Assembly: GCA_016793065.1 (NCBI GenBank)
Contig: JAEULV010000052.1
Coordinates: 1 to 64,000 of the forward strand
Direction of reading: 5' to 3'
From: Hyphomicrobiaceae bacterium
GTDB taxonomy: Bacteria > Pseudomonadota > Alphaproteobacteria > Rhizobiales > Ancalomicrobiaceae
Length of the DNA: 64,000 nt
The translations under genes and the position numbers were made by a program. This document shows, one piece after another, positions 30,821 through 39,646 of the stretch. The notes under the pieces are model-generated. The model was not told the DNA's origin. It saw only the letters and a list, made by a program, of their open reading frames with translations, and searched no databases. Each line of letters starts with the position of its first letter. Position 1 is the stretch's first letter.

Positions 30821-31917
30821 ACGAACGTCCGTCGAGCACGAGCCGTCCCAACGAACGCCCCGCCCGTCCGAGCTTTCCAACCATGGCGCATGCCTCGGAT
30901 CTGACCCATGTGGTGCTGGCGTTCGACGACAACCGGCTCGTCGGCGATCTTTACGGACAGTTCGACCAGAACCTCGCCGAAATCGAGCGGCGACTCGGCG
31001 TCAGCGCCATCGCGCGCGGCAACCAGGTGACGATCAAGGGCACCCACGATGCCTGCGAACAGGCGCGCGGGGTGCTGGAAAGCCTCTATGCGCACCTGCA
31101 TCAGGGGCAGGAGATCCATGCCGGCGATGTCGACGGCGCGATCCGGCTGGCGCTGGCCGCCGGCCAGCAGCTGACGCTGCCGACGATGGAGACCAAGTCG
31201 CGGTTCGAGCCGGCGCGGATCGCCACCCGCAAGAAGGCGGTGCAGGCACGCACCGCGGCGCAGGACGCCTATGTGCGCGCCTTCGACCGCTCCGACCTGA
31301 TCTTCGGCATCGGCCCGGCCGGCACCGGCAAGACCTTCCTCGCGGTGGCCTATGCGGCGGCGATGTTCGAGCGCGGGCAGGTCGACCGCATCATCCTGTC
31401 GCGCCCCGCGGTCGAGGCGGGCGAGCGGCTGGGCTTCCTGCCGGGCGACATGCGCGAGAAGGTCGACCCGTATCTGCGGCCGATCTACGACGCGCTTTAC
31501 GACATGCTGCCGCCGGAGCGGGTGGAGCGCGGGCTGCAATCGCAGGCGATCGAGGTGGCGCCGCTGGCGTTCATGCGCGGGCGGACGCTGACCAACGCGG
31601 TGGTGCTGCTGGACGAGGCGCAGAACTGCACGGCGATGCAGATGAAGATGTTCCTGACCCGGCTTGGCGACAATTCCAAGATGATCGTCACCGGCGACCC
31701 GACCCAGGTCGACCTGCCGCCGGGACAGAAATCCGGGCTCGTCGACGCGCTCGACGTGCTGTCGGGCGTGCCGGGCATCGTCTCGGTGCACTTCACCGAT
31801 GCCGACGTGGTCCGCCACGAGCTGGTGGCGCGGATCGTGCGCGCCTATGACGATGCCGGCCGGCAACGGCTGGCGGAGCGCGAGGCGCGCAAGAGCGAGA
31901 CAGGGGCGGCGTTTTGA
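30817..31917 (+). CDS. ybeZ: PhoH-family ATPase (YbeZ)
   Basis: A 366-residue protein with an N-terminal KH-like region (residues ~30-100) and a PhoH P-loop ATPase domain. Walker A is GPAGTGKT at residues 166-173, Walker B is VVLLDEAQN, and the conserved [10 protein letters not shown] follows. YbeZ partners with the endoribonuclease YbeY in rRNA maturation and ribosome quality control; the two genes overlap by 4 bp here, as do miaB and this gene. Confidence 0.94.
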   Translation: MNERPSSTSRPNERPARPSFPTMAHASDLTHVVLAFDDNRLVGDLYGQFDQNLAEIERRLGVSAIARGNQVTIKGTHDACEQARGVLESLYAHLHQGQEIHAGDVDGAIRLALAAGQQLTLPTMETKSRFEPARIATRKKAVQARTAAQDAYVRAFDRSDLIFGIGPAGTGKTFLAVAYAAAMFERGQVDRIILSRPAVEAGERLGFLPGDMREKVDPYLRPIYDALYDMLPPERVERGLQSQAIEVAPLAFMRGRTLTNAVVLLDEAQNCTAMQMKMFLTRLGDNSKMIVTGDPTQVDLPPGQKSGLVDALDVLSGVPGIVSVHFTDADVVRHELVARIVRAYDDAGRQRLAEREARKSETGAAF

Positions 31918-32438
31918 CCGACGGCAACGGCACGCCCGACGGCGAGACGGCGATCGAGATCGACATCCTGGTCGAGGACGACGGCTGGGGCGATGGCGAA
32001 CGCTGGCGCGAGGCGGTGACGCGGGCCGTGACCCGAACGGTGGCGCTGGCCGGGGTGGAGCTGCCGCCGGCCTGTGAGCTGTCGGTGGTGCTGGCCGACG
32101 ACGCGCGGGTGAAGGAGCTGAACCGCGACTATCGCGGCAAGGACAAGCCGACGAACGTCCTGTCGTTCCCCGGCTCCGACGATCTTGATTCGCCGCTGCT
32201 TGGCGACGTCATATTGGCGCGCGAGACGGTGGAGCGGGAAGCGATTGACGAGGCCAAGTCGTTTGAACACCATTTCGGTCACCTGATCGTGCATGGTATG
32301 CTGCATCTGCTGGGCTTCGACCATCTGACCGACGACGAGGCGGCCGAGATGGAAGCGCTGGAGACCGAGATCCTCGCCGCGCTCGATATTCCCGATCCCT
32401 ATGCCGGCACCGTGCCGGTGGGCGCGGGCGATCATTGA
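31914..32438 (+). CDS. ybeY: Endoribonuclease YbeY
   Basis: Single-strand endoribonuclease for 16S rRNA 3'-end maturation and 70S quality control. The zinc site is H127-x3-H131-x5-H137 (HGMLHLLGFDH), and the upstream LNRDYRGKDKPTNVLSFP block is the family signature. Length is 174 residues. It overlaps the phoH stop codon, so the two are made together. Confidence 0.95.
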   Translation: MTDGNGTPDGETAIEIDILVEDDGWGDGERWREAVTRAVTRTVALAGVELPPACELSVVLADDARVKELNRDYRGKDKPTNVLSFPGSDDLDSPLLGDVILARETVEREAIDEAKSFEHHFGHLIVHGMLHLLGFDHLTDDEAAEMEALETEILAALDIPDPYAGTVPVGAGDH

Positions 32439-32512
32439 GCCGGGCGGATCAACACTGATTGGAAGGCGCCGGGCGGGCGATGTGCAGCCGGCAGCCGAAA
32501 TGAGAAGGCGAA

Positions 32513-33562
32513 ATGAGCGATTCGAGCGGTTCCAGTAGCCCCGCCCCGAACCAGGCCCCGAATGATCAGGGCCCGGACGTCCGGGGCGGCGACACCGAAC
32601 GGGCGGGCAGTTGGTTCGGCAAGTTCATGACGGCGTTGGGGCTGAAGTCCACGACCGCCACCTTGCGCGCCAATCTCGAAACCGTGCTCGACGAGGCCAA
32701 TGACGCCACCGCCGACGCCGTGTTCAGCACGGAAGAGCGCGAGATGATTCGCAATATCCTGCGCCTGCGCGAGACGCGGGTGGAGGATGTGATGGTGCCG
32801 CGCGCCGAAATCGACGCGGTGCCGGAGACGATCACGCTCAACGACCTGATCCTGCGCTTCCGCGAATGCGGCCACAGCCGCATGCCGGTCTATCGCGAGA
32901 CGCTCGACGACGCCGAGGGCATGGTCCATATCCGCGACCTGATGACCTATGTGTCGGCGGTTGCCGCGACCCCGGCGGCGGGCGCCGCCGCCACGACCGA
33001 GGGCGAGCCGGCGATGCTGGACCTGACGCGGGTCGACCTCAGTCTGCCGCTGATCGAGACCGGCATCGTCCGCGAGGTGCTGGTGGTGCCGGCATCGGTG
33101 CCGATCGCCGATCTGATCAAGCAGATGCAGACCAAGCGGCTGCAGATGGCGCTGGTGATCGACGAATATGGCGGCGTCGACGGGCTGGCGTCGCTGGAAG
33201 ACCTGGTCGAGGTGGTGGTCGGCGACATCGAGGACGAGCACGACATCGACGACGACCCGGAAATCGCGGTGATCGGCGTCGGCGAATGGCAGATCGACGG
33301 ACAGGCGGCGATCGAGGACGTCACCGAACTGACCGGCGCCGACCTGACGGCCTGCGAGGTCAGCGAGGAAGTCGACACGGTCGGCGGGCTGGTGGTGGCG
33401 CTGGCCGGCCGGGTGCCGGCGGAGGGCGAGAAGATCAGCACGGCGGAACTCGACGGCTACGAGTTCGAGGTGATCGAGGCCGACCAGTTGCGGGTCAAGC
33501 GACTGAAGCTGTTCAAGCTGATGCCGAAGGACGAGCTGGAAGCCAAGCAAAGCGCGGCCTGA
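32513..33562 (+). CDS. CorC/HlyC-type CBS-domain protein
   Basis: A 349-residue soluble member of the hemolysin-C/CorC family. Two CBS domains span roughly residues 80-215, opening with the family motif RVEDVMVPRAEIDAV; an insert rich in Ala, Gly and Thr separates the two CBS halves. The C-terminal ~90 residues are the CorC/HlyC transporter-associated domain (VGGLVVALAGRVPAEGEKI). Family members are linked to magnesium and cobalt efflux, but no DUF21 membrane domain is present, so this is the cytoplasmic form. The lnt gene that usually follows in this cluster is absent. Confidence 0.9.
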   Translation: MSDSSGSSSPAPNQAPNDQGPDVRGGDTERAGSWFGKFMTALGLKSTTATLRANLETVLDEANDATADAVFSTEEREMIRNILRLRETRVEDVMVPRAEIDAVPETITLNDLILRFRECGHSRMPVYRETLDDAEGMVHIRDLMTYVSAVAATPAAGAAATTEGEPAMLDLTRVDLSLPLIETGIVREVLVVPASVPIADLIKQMQTKRLQMALVIDEYGGVDGLASLEDLVEVVVGDIEDEHDIDDDPEIAVIGVGEWQIDGQAAIEDVTELTGADLTACEVSEEVDTVGGLVVALAGRVPAEGEKISTAELDGYEFEVIEADQLRVKRLKLFKLMPKDELEAKQSAA

Positions 33563-33578
33563 GGCGACGGGGCGCGGA

Positions 33579-33595
33579 CCATCGCCGGGCGATGG
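33579..33595. terminator. Short hairpin between convergent corC-like and TIGR02302 genes
   Basis: CCATCGCC and GGCGATGG form an 8-bp perfect inverted repeat separated by one base, in the 72-bp gap between two convergent genes. It could serve both directions, but there is no T-run, so the call is weak. Confidence 0.3.
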
Positions 33596-33634
33596 CCGGG
33601 CGCCAACTCGCGAGCGGCGCGACGGGCGGTGGCG

Positions 33635-36313
33635 TCACTCGCCGCGCAGCAGCCGCTCGAGATAGTCGCGCTCCACCGGCGGCCGGAACTGTTCCGACAG
33701 GCGGCGGCGGATATCCTCGAGGATGCGGCGGGCGCGTTCGGCGTCGACCTCGCCCGGGACCTTGGTCTGGTCGCCGAGGGTCTGGCCGTCATTGCGGCGC
33801 GGCCGGCCGAGCGGGTCCTCGTTGAACGGGTCGTTGCCGCGCGCGGTGTTGCCACCCTGACCGTCGCCGCGTTCCTGGCCCTGACCGCCCTGCCCCAGCT
33901 GCTGCATCAGTTCATCGACCAGTGAGCGGGCGCCGTCGCGCAGCGCCTGCAAGGCCTGGCCTTGCTGGTCGATGGCGTTGCCGGTCTTGCCGTTGCCGAG
34001 CGAGCCCTCCGCCTCGCCCATGGCGTCGCCGGCGTCGCCGAGCTGGTCGAGGCTCTTGTCGCCCTGCCCGCCCTTGCGCAGTTGCTCCATCAATTGCTTC
34101 AGCCGGCCCTGCAGGTCGCCCTGTCCCTGTTGCAGCTGCCTCAGGGCCTCTGCGCGCTGTTCCGGCGTCATGTCGCCGGCGCCGGGCTCGCCTTGCTGGC
34201 CGCGCTGGCCCTGTTGCCCCTGCTGGCCACGCTGGCCCGGCTGGTTGCGCCGCGGCGGGGACTGGCGGCCCTGCTCGCCGTTCTGGTCGAGGCCGTGGGT
34301 CTCGTCCATCAATTGCTGCTGACGGCGGATCATGTCGCCCAGCTCGTCGAGCATCTTCTGCATTTCGCCCATCTGGCCGCCCTGCTGCTGTTGCGGGCGG
34401 GCCTGACGCAGGTTTTCCATCATCTGCTGCAGTTGCGACAGCAATTCGCGGGCGGCATCGCGGGAGCCGGAGCGGGCGAGGTTTTCCAGCCGGTCGAGCA
34501 GGCGGTTGAGATCCTCGGGGCGGAGCAGGCGGTTGGCGGGGTCGCGCGGGTCCTGCATGCCGGGATTGCGGCGGGCGAGTTCGGCGAGTTCCTGTACATA
34601 GCGGTTCATTGCCTCACGCAGCTTGTCCATCAGCCGCTTGATTTCCTCCTCCGGGGCGCCGCTTTCCAGCGCCTTGCGCAATTGCTCCTGGGCCTGGCGC
34701 AGGGCCTGCTCGGCATCGGAGAGGTCGCCATCCTCGATCTGGCGGGCAACGGCCCACAACACGTCGAGGACTTCGCGCAATTCGTCGTCGTTGGCGGCGG
34801 CGACGAGGCGGGCGCGGGCATACTGGACGCCGAGATAGATCGAGGCGTCGTCGTAGAACGCCTCGGGCGCCAGAAGCAGCGCGTCGAGCCCGTCGGCGAC
34901 GCGGCCGCGACGGTTGGCATCGAGCGCGAGGACCCGGCGCTGTTCGACGAGGGCGCGGGCGAGCGGCTTGGAGAAGGGCAACGCCGGCAGGACGACCTCG
35001 ACCGGTTGGCTGCGGCCTTCCTGACCGGCCTCGTCGCGGGCAACCAGCGTCATGCGGACGCTGGCGCCGGCCCAGGGGTGGGAGGTGAGATCGCGGATGG
35101 TCTGGGCCTTGCCGGAGCGGGCCTTGCCGGTCGGAAGCACCAGCGGGAATTCCGGCGCGCCGACCAGCGGTCGGGTCTCGGTCTCGGACGAGGAAAAGGC
35201 GAAGGAGCGCCCGGTCGGCTCCAGCCGTGCCTCGGCGGCGGTGATGCCGTAGTCGTCGGTGGCCTCGTAGGCGAGCTTCAGGGCACCGGAGGCCTGGCCC
35301 TCCGGCGTTTCCGTTAGCGCGATGGCCGGATCGGCATCGGGCGTCACCGACAGGCGCCATGACGCGACGGTCTTGTCGCCGCGCCGGACTTCGATCGCGG
35401 TGTCGGCGGCAAGCATGACGGCATGATCGATCGGCTTGCCCGCCTGCGTCGTCGCCACCGGAGCGGCGGCGGGATCGGCCGTGGCGGTGTCTTCGACGCG
35501 GGGCACCGGGCGGGCCGCACCGTCCTTGCCGATGGCGAGAACCTTGTAGTCGGCGCTGCCGGGGATCCGCGCGATCAGGCGGCTGCCCTCGGGCACGACG
35601 ACGGAGGAGGCGGGATCGGCGGCGGCGCGGGCATCGCCGGTGAGGAAGACCGGCGGCTGCAGGGTGTAGGCCGGCGGGGTGACCCAGGCGTCGATGCGCG
35701 GCGGCACCGGCATGACCGTCTCGGGCAGGCGAAACGCCTCGGCGATGCGGCGGCCGTGATTGCCGCCGGCGGCGAGCGCGCCGACGAACAGCGCCAGCGC
35801 CAGCAGCAGCCGCAGGCCCCAGCGATCGGTTCGCGCCAGGCCCGGTTCGGGCATGCCGACGCGCAGGCTGTCGATGGCGGCGACGACGCGGGCCTTGTGG
35901 GCGCGCCAGAGCGCCGCGGCAAAGCCGTCGCCACCGGGGGGCAGCTGATCGGCAAGGGTGGACAGCGGCCGATGGCGATAGCCGTTCAGCGCCTCGATCC
36001 GCGCCATACCCTCGGCCCGGCCGGGGAAGACGAAGCGCCGGAGCGGTAGAGCGCTGGCGACCAGGGCGGCAAGGAAGCCGATGAGCAGGGCGAGGCGGAC
36101 GAGATCGGGCACGACGCGCCAGAGGCCGAGCCACGAGACGGCGACGAAGACGCCGATGACGCCAAGCGGCCAGATCAGGGCGGGCCACAGCCGCTCCCAG
36201 CCGAGCGCCAGCCGGGCGCGCCAGACGGCGCGATCGACGCGGGCCTGCAAGCGGTCAAGCCCGGCGGCTTCCGGGTCGGGATCGCTCGATCGCGGACTTG
36301 GCGTCGCTGTCAA
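33635..36313 (-). CDS. TIGR02302/DUF4175 family membrane protein
   Basis: About 890 residues. Near the N-terminus two or three hydrophobic helices are seen (LWPALIWPLGVIGVFVAVSW, LVRLALLIGFLAALVASALP, and a third near LRLLLALALFVGALAAG). A long periplasmic-looking part follows, and the last third is Gln/Arg/Gly-rich, with runs such as QQQQGG and repeated GQQGQ, and likely coiled-coil stretches. The family is alphaproteobacterial and uncharacterised. I place the start at TTG 36313, with AAGGA 8 nt upstream; GTG 36331 is an alternative. In related genomes it follows lysA; here lysA is absent between it and the small lipoprotein gene. Confidence 0.85.
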   Translation of the reverse strand: MTATPSPRSSDPDPEAAGLDRLQARVDRAVWRARLALGWERLWPALIWPLGVIGVFVAVSWLGLWRVVPDLVRLALLIGFLAALVASALPLRRFVFPGRAEGMARIEALNGYRHRPLSTLADQLPPGGDGFAAALWRAHKARVVAAIDSLRVGMPEPGLARTDRWGLRLLLALALFVGALAAGGNHGRRIAEAFRLPETVMPVPPRIDAWVTPPAYTLQPPVFLTGDARAAADPASSVVVPEGSRLIARIPGSADYKVLAIGKDGAARPVPRVEDTATADPAAAPVATTQAGKPIDHAVMLAADTAIEVRRGDKTVASWRLSVTPDADPAIALTETPEGQASGALKLAYEATDDYGITAAEARLEPTGRSFAFSSSETETRPLVGAPEFPLVLPTGKARSGKAQTIRDLTSHPWAGASVRMTLVARDEAGQEGRSQPVEVVLPALPFSKPLARALVEQRRVLALDANRRGRVADGLDALLLAPEAFYDDASIYLGVQYARARLVAAANDDELREVLDVLWAVARQIEDGDLSDAEQALRQAQEQLRKALESGAPEEEIKRLMDKLREAMNRYVQELAELARRNPGMQDPRDPANRLLRPEDLNRLLDRLENLARSGSRDAARELLSQLQQMMENLRQARPQQQQGGQMGEMQKMLDELGDMIRRQQQLMDETHGLDQNGEQGRQSPPRRNQPGQRGQQGQQGQRGQQGEPGAGDMTPEQRAEALRQLQQGQGDLQGRLKQLMEQLRKGGQGDKSLDQLGDAGDAMGEAEGSLGNGKTGNAIDQQGQALQALRDGARSLVDELMQQLGQGGQGQERGDGQGGNTARGNDPFNEDPLGRPRRNDGQTLGDQTKVPGEVDAERARRILEDIRRRLSEQFRPPVERDYLERLLRGE

Positions 36314-36502
36314 GGCGTCGTCCTTCTTCACGGCCGCTCGAGGGGCCTGCGCCAAACTGTCCCACAGCCGGCCCGGCGGCGCAATCATCCACGACGGTCG
36401 CGACGGCGGCGCGCGCGACAACGTGATCGCGGCGCCACTGGGCGGCATGGCCTGCCACGCCCGCAGGTTCGGCGGGATTTATGGCGGCATCATGGGGAAG
36501 GC

Positions 36503-36543
36503 GCCGGGCGGTGCGCGGCGGAGGGCGCCGCGCACCGCCCGGC
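36503..36543 (-). terminator. Strong 16-bp hairpin downstream of the small lipoprotein gene
   Basis: GCCGGGCGGTGCGCGG and its exact reverse complement flank a 9-nt loop, 14 bp after the minus-strand stop codon of the lipoprotein gene. It is very GC-rich with no T-run. It probably ends the argH-lipoprotein transcript. The rest of 36314-36556 shows no gene. Confidence 0.6.
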
Positions 36544-36556
36544 CGAACGTTCCGGA

Positions 36557-36793
36557 TCAGAGCAGCGGATCGAGGAGGAACGGGGTTTTCGGCTTGACCA
36601 CGCCACGGCTCGGCGACTTGGTGGTCGGCAGCGCGGCGCCGAAACTGTCGCCGCCGGCCGGCTTGGCGGCCTGGTCGACGCCCGGCGGTTCGGGATCGGC
36701 GCGACGGCCGCAGCCGGCGATGCCGCCGACGATGACGGCCAGCCCGAGAAGGGCGGCGAGACGCGCGGGCTTGGCGAATTGGGGCACGGGCAC
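36557..36793 (-). CDS. Small lipoprotein, LptM-like
   Basis: A 78-residue protein with a lipoprotein signal: positive start, hydrophobic LAALLGLAVIVGG, and the lipobox IAGC with the lipidated cysteine at residue 28. The mature part begins CGRRADPEPP and is Pro/Ala-rich, like the short lipoproteins (YifL/LptM type) encoded beside lysA in proteobacteria. LptM in E. coli helps LptD mature; that role here is an inference from resemblance and position after argH. Confidence 0.75.
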   Translation of the reverse strand: MPVPQFAKPARLAALLGLAVIVGGIAGCGRRADPEPPGVDQAAKPAGGDSFGAALPTTKSPSRGVVKPKTPFLLDPLL

Positions 36794-37058
36794 TCACTCT
36801 TCCTGTCGGCGTGGCAAGGGGCAATGGACGTCAGGTCGGGTCGGCGCGGGCTTCCGCCACCCCGATCGTCAGCGGCCGGCGAGCCGGCTGCCGGCGCGCC
36901 CGAGGCAGGTTCTTCCCGGGCGGACCCGGATCGAATCGAAACCTGCTCCCGGTCGCTTGTTTTCGCAAGCCTTTTTCGTCCGGGACGGTCGGGCTTGACG
37001 GATCCGCCCGGGAACGGCGGCGGCCGGTTTCAAACCACTCGCCGCGCCGAGGCGGCAA

Positions 37059-38456
37059 TTAGGCGCGGGCGGCCTCGCGGGCGAGCCGCGCCAGCCAGCT
37101 GCGGGCCTGACGGGAGACGTTGGCCGGGGCGGTGCCGCCGTAGCTGGTGCGGCTGCGGACCGAATTGACGACGCCGAGGACCTCGAACACCGCCTCGGTT
37201 ATGCCGGCATGGACGGACTGCATGTCGGCGAGCGGTACCTTGTCGAGGGTGATGCCGCGCTCGGCGGCGATGGCGACGATGCGGCCGGTGACGTGGTGGG
37301 CGTCGCGGAAGGGAATGCCGAGCACCCGCACCAGCCAGTCGGCGAGGTCGGTGGCGGTTGAATAGCCGGAACCGGCGGCCTTGCGCAGCACCGCGACGTT
37401 GGGCTCGAGGTCGCGGACCATGCCGGCGGTGGCGGCGATGGCGAGGGACAGGCTTTCGAGCACGTCGAAGGTCTGTTCCTTGTCCTCCTGCATGTCCTTC
37501 TGATAGGCGAGCGGCAGGCCCTTCATCACCACCATCAGTGCGGTCATGCCGCCGATGATTCGCCCGGTCTTGGCGCGCACCAGCTCGGCGGCATCGGGGT
37601 TGCGCTTCTGCGGCATGATTGACGAGCCGGAGGTGAAGGCATCCGACAGCTTGACGAACTGGAACTGCGCCGACGACCAGATCACCAGTTCCTCGGCGAA
37701 GCGCGACAGGTGGGTGGCGGCGATGGAGGCGGCGGCCATCGCCTCGAGCGCGAAGTCGCGATCGGAGACGGTGTCGAGGGAATTGGCGGTCGGGCGGGCG
37801 AACCCGAGGGCGGCGGCGGTCATGTGCCGGTCGATCGGGAACGACGTGCCGGCAAGGGCGGCGGCGCCGAGCGGGCATTCGTCCATGCGGACGCGGGCAT
37901 CGGCGAAGCGCGAACGGTCGCGGCCGAACATCTCGACATAGGCCAACATGTGGTGGCCGAAGGTTACCGGCTGGGCGGTCTGCAGGTGGGTGAAGCCGGG
38001 CATGACGACGCCGGCATGGGCCTTGGCCTTCTCGGCGAAGGCCAGCTGCAGGTCGAGCAGCTGGGTAGCGATGTGGTCGACGGTGTCGCGGACCCAGAGG
38101 CGGAAATCGGTAGCGACCTGGTCGTTGCGCGAGCGGGCGGTGTGCAGGCGACCGGCGGTCGGGCCGATCAGCTCGGCGAGGCGGGCCTCGACATTCATGT
38201 GGATGTCTTCAAGTTCGCGCTTGAAGGTGAAGGCGCCGCTCTCGATCTCTGACAGGATCGTGTCTAGACCTGCGAGGATCTTGTCGCCATCCTCGGGCGC
38301 GACGATGCCTCGGGCGACCAGCATCCGGGCATGGGCCTGGGAGCCGCGAATGTCCTGGGCGTAGAGCTTCTTGTCGAACTCGATGGAGACGTTGATTTCT
38401 TCCATCACGGCGGCGGGTCCGGTGGCGAACCGGCCACCCCACATTCGATTTGCCAT
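37059..38456 (-). CDS. argH: Argininosuccinate lyase
   Basis: Final step of arginine synthesis: argininosuccinate to arginine and fumarate. The 465-residue protein has the fumarase/aspartase superfamily signature [11 protein letters not shown] at residues 277-287, with the catalytic serine loop, and the [11 protein letters not shown] block with H157. The N-terminal [14 protein letters not shown] is typical. It is divergent from the TlpA-like gene, 42 bp apart. Confidence 0.96.
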   Translation of the reverse strand: MANRMWGGRFATGPAAVMEEINVSIEFDKKLYAQDIRGSQAHARMLVARGIVAPEDGDKILAGLDTILSEIESGAFTFKRELEDIHMNVEARLAELIGPTAGRLHTARSRNDQVATDFRLWVRDTVDHIATQLLDLQLAFAEKAKAHAGVVMPGFTHLQTAQPVTFGHHMLAYVEMFGRDRSRFADARVRMDECPLGAAALAGTSFPIDRHMTAAALGFARPTANSLDTVSDRDFALEAMAAASIAATHLSRFAEELVIWSSAQFQFVKLSDAFTSGSSIMPQKRNPDAAELVRAKTGRIIGGMTALMVVMKGLPLAYQKDMQEDKEQTFDVLESLSLAIAATAGMVRDLEPNVAVLRKAAGSGYSTATDLADWLVRVLGIPFRDAHHVTGRIVAIAAERGITLDKVPLADMQSVHAGITEAVFEVLGVVNSVRSRTSYGGTAPANVSRQARSWLARLAREAARA

Positions 38457-38498
38457 CTGTCAAAGCTCTCGCGGTCACGGTCAGGTCAAGGGGACAAC

Positions 38499-39161
38499 AT
38501 GAGCGAACATACGCCGTCATCCGGTTCCAGGTCGAAGCGCATCACCAGCGTCGCGGTGGCGGCGGTGGTCGGCATCGGCCTCGGGCTTGCCGGGATATAC
38601 GGGATCGGCGGCTTCGATGGCAATGGCGCGGCGGCAACGGAATGCAGGGCGGCGCTGGAAACCGGCAAGAAGATCGATCCTCTGCGCAGCGGCGAGGTGG
38701 CGGCGCTGATGACGGCGCGGACGCCGCTGTCGCTGAAGGAGCTGAAATTCAACCGGGCCGACGGCAGCGAGACGACGATCGGCGCCTTTGCCGGAAAGAC
38801 GGTGCTGCTCAATCTGTGGGCGACGTGGTGCGCGCCGTGCCGAAAGGAAATGCCGGCGCTCGATCGGCTGCAGAAGGCCAGGGGCGGGGCGGATTTCGAG
38901 GTGGTGGCGATCAATATCGACACCCGCGACGCGGAAAAGCCGAAACGGTTCCTCGCCGAGATCGGGGCGGCGAACCTTGCCTACTACTCCGACGCCAGTT
39001 TCGGGGTGTTCAACGCGCTGAAGAGCAAGGGCCGGGCGCTCGGCATGCCGACGACGGTGCTGATCGACGCCAAGGGCTGCGAGATCGGCACGATGAACGG
39101 GCCGGCGGAATGGGATTCGCCACAGGCGGTGGCGCTGATCGAGGCGGCCAAGCGGCCCTGA
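38499..39161 (+). CDS. tlpA: TlpA-like membrane-anchored thiol:disulfide oxidoreductase
   Basis: A 220-residue thioredoxin-fold protein anchored by one N-terminal helix (residues ~15-37) with its catalytic domain in the periplasm. The active site is W-C111-A-P-C114, and the cis-proline loop GMPTTVLID is present. TlpA reduces copper-chaperone and oxidase assembly factors in rhizobia. The ATG at 38499 has AAGGGG upstream. The argH/tlpA divergent pair is common in Hyphomicrobiales. Confidence 0.92.
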   Translation: MSEHTPSSGSRSKRITSVAVAAVVGIGLGLAGIYGIGGFDGNGAAATECRAALETGKKIDPLRSGEVAALMTARTPLSLKELKFNRADGSETTIGAFAGKTVLLNLWATWCAPCRKEMPALDRLQKARGGADFEVVAINIDTRDAEKPKRFLAEIGAANLAYYSDASFGVFNALKSKGRALGMPTTVLIDAKGCEIGTMNGPAEWDSPQAVALIEAAKRP

Positions 39162-39166
39162 GGCAG

Positions 39167-39202
39167 GAGCGCCGCGGCAAACGGATCGGAGCGCGGCGGC
39201 TC
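39167..39202. terminator. Hairpin between convergent tlpA and pilZ genes
   Basis: GAGCGCCGCG and CGCGGCGGCTC pair with one bulged base across the 39-bp gap between two convergent genes, overlapping the pilZ stop codon. It may act in both directions. Confidence 0.4.
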
Positions 39203-39605
39203 AGGCGGCGGCGGGTTCAGGCGGGGACGGCTGCTGGGCGAGGCCGTAGAAGGCCACGAGACGGTCGAAGACCTCGCCGGACATCACCTGATTGAACTTG
39301 ACGCCATAGCCGACCGGGCGGGTGTTCATCAGCTTGCCGGCGATCTTGATGTCGGCGAACTCGACCTCGACGTCATCGCCGGAGCGCTCGAGGATGAACT
39401 TGGAGGCGGGGCGGAACAGAAGGCCGCCGAGCGACAGCTCCATGACGGTGCCGTCGATGATCACCCGGCGCTCGACCAGGTCGATGGTGCCGACGATGAA
39501 GCAGTCGTGACGGCTGTGGCGGCGGACGAAGGTCTGGCGCTTCTTCTGGAACGGCAGCTGCGGGAACTTGAAGCGCGGCTTGACCAGGGTGGTTTCGGTC
39601 GTCAT
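39201..39605 (-). CDS. PilZ-domain protein
   Basis: A 134-residue single-domain protein of the c-di-GMP-binding PilZ family. The first motif is R28-R-H-S-R32 (RxxxR). The second is E56-L-S-L-G-G61, which has glutamate where D or N is usual in the [DN]xSxxG motif, so ligand affinity may be altered. It lies 41 bp after the MotA-like gene on the same strand and is the last gene of the giant-protein locus. PilZ proteins commonly gate motors and secretion machines through protein contact, which fits this position; direct c-di-GMP binding is unproved. Confidence 0.85.
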   Translation of the reverse strand: MTTETTLVKPRFKFPQLPFQKKRQTFVRRHSRHDCFIVGTIDLVERRVIIDGTVMELSLGGLLFRPASKFILERSGDDVEVEFADIKIAGKLMNTRPVGYGVKFNQVMSGEVFDRLVAFYGLAQQPSPPEPAAA

Positions 39606-39646
39606 GGCGGGGTGCTCCGTTGTCCGGATCGGGGGGCCGGGGCGGG

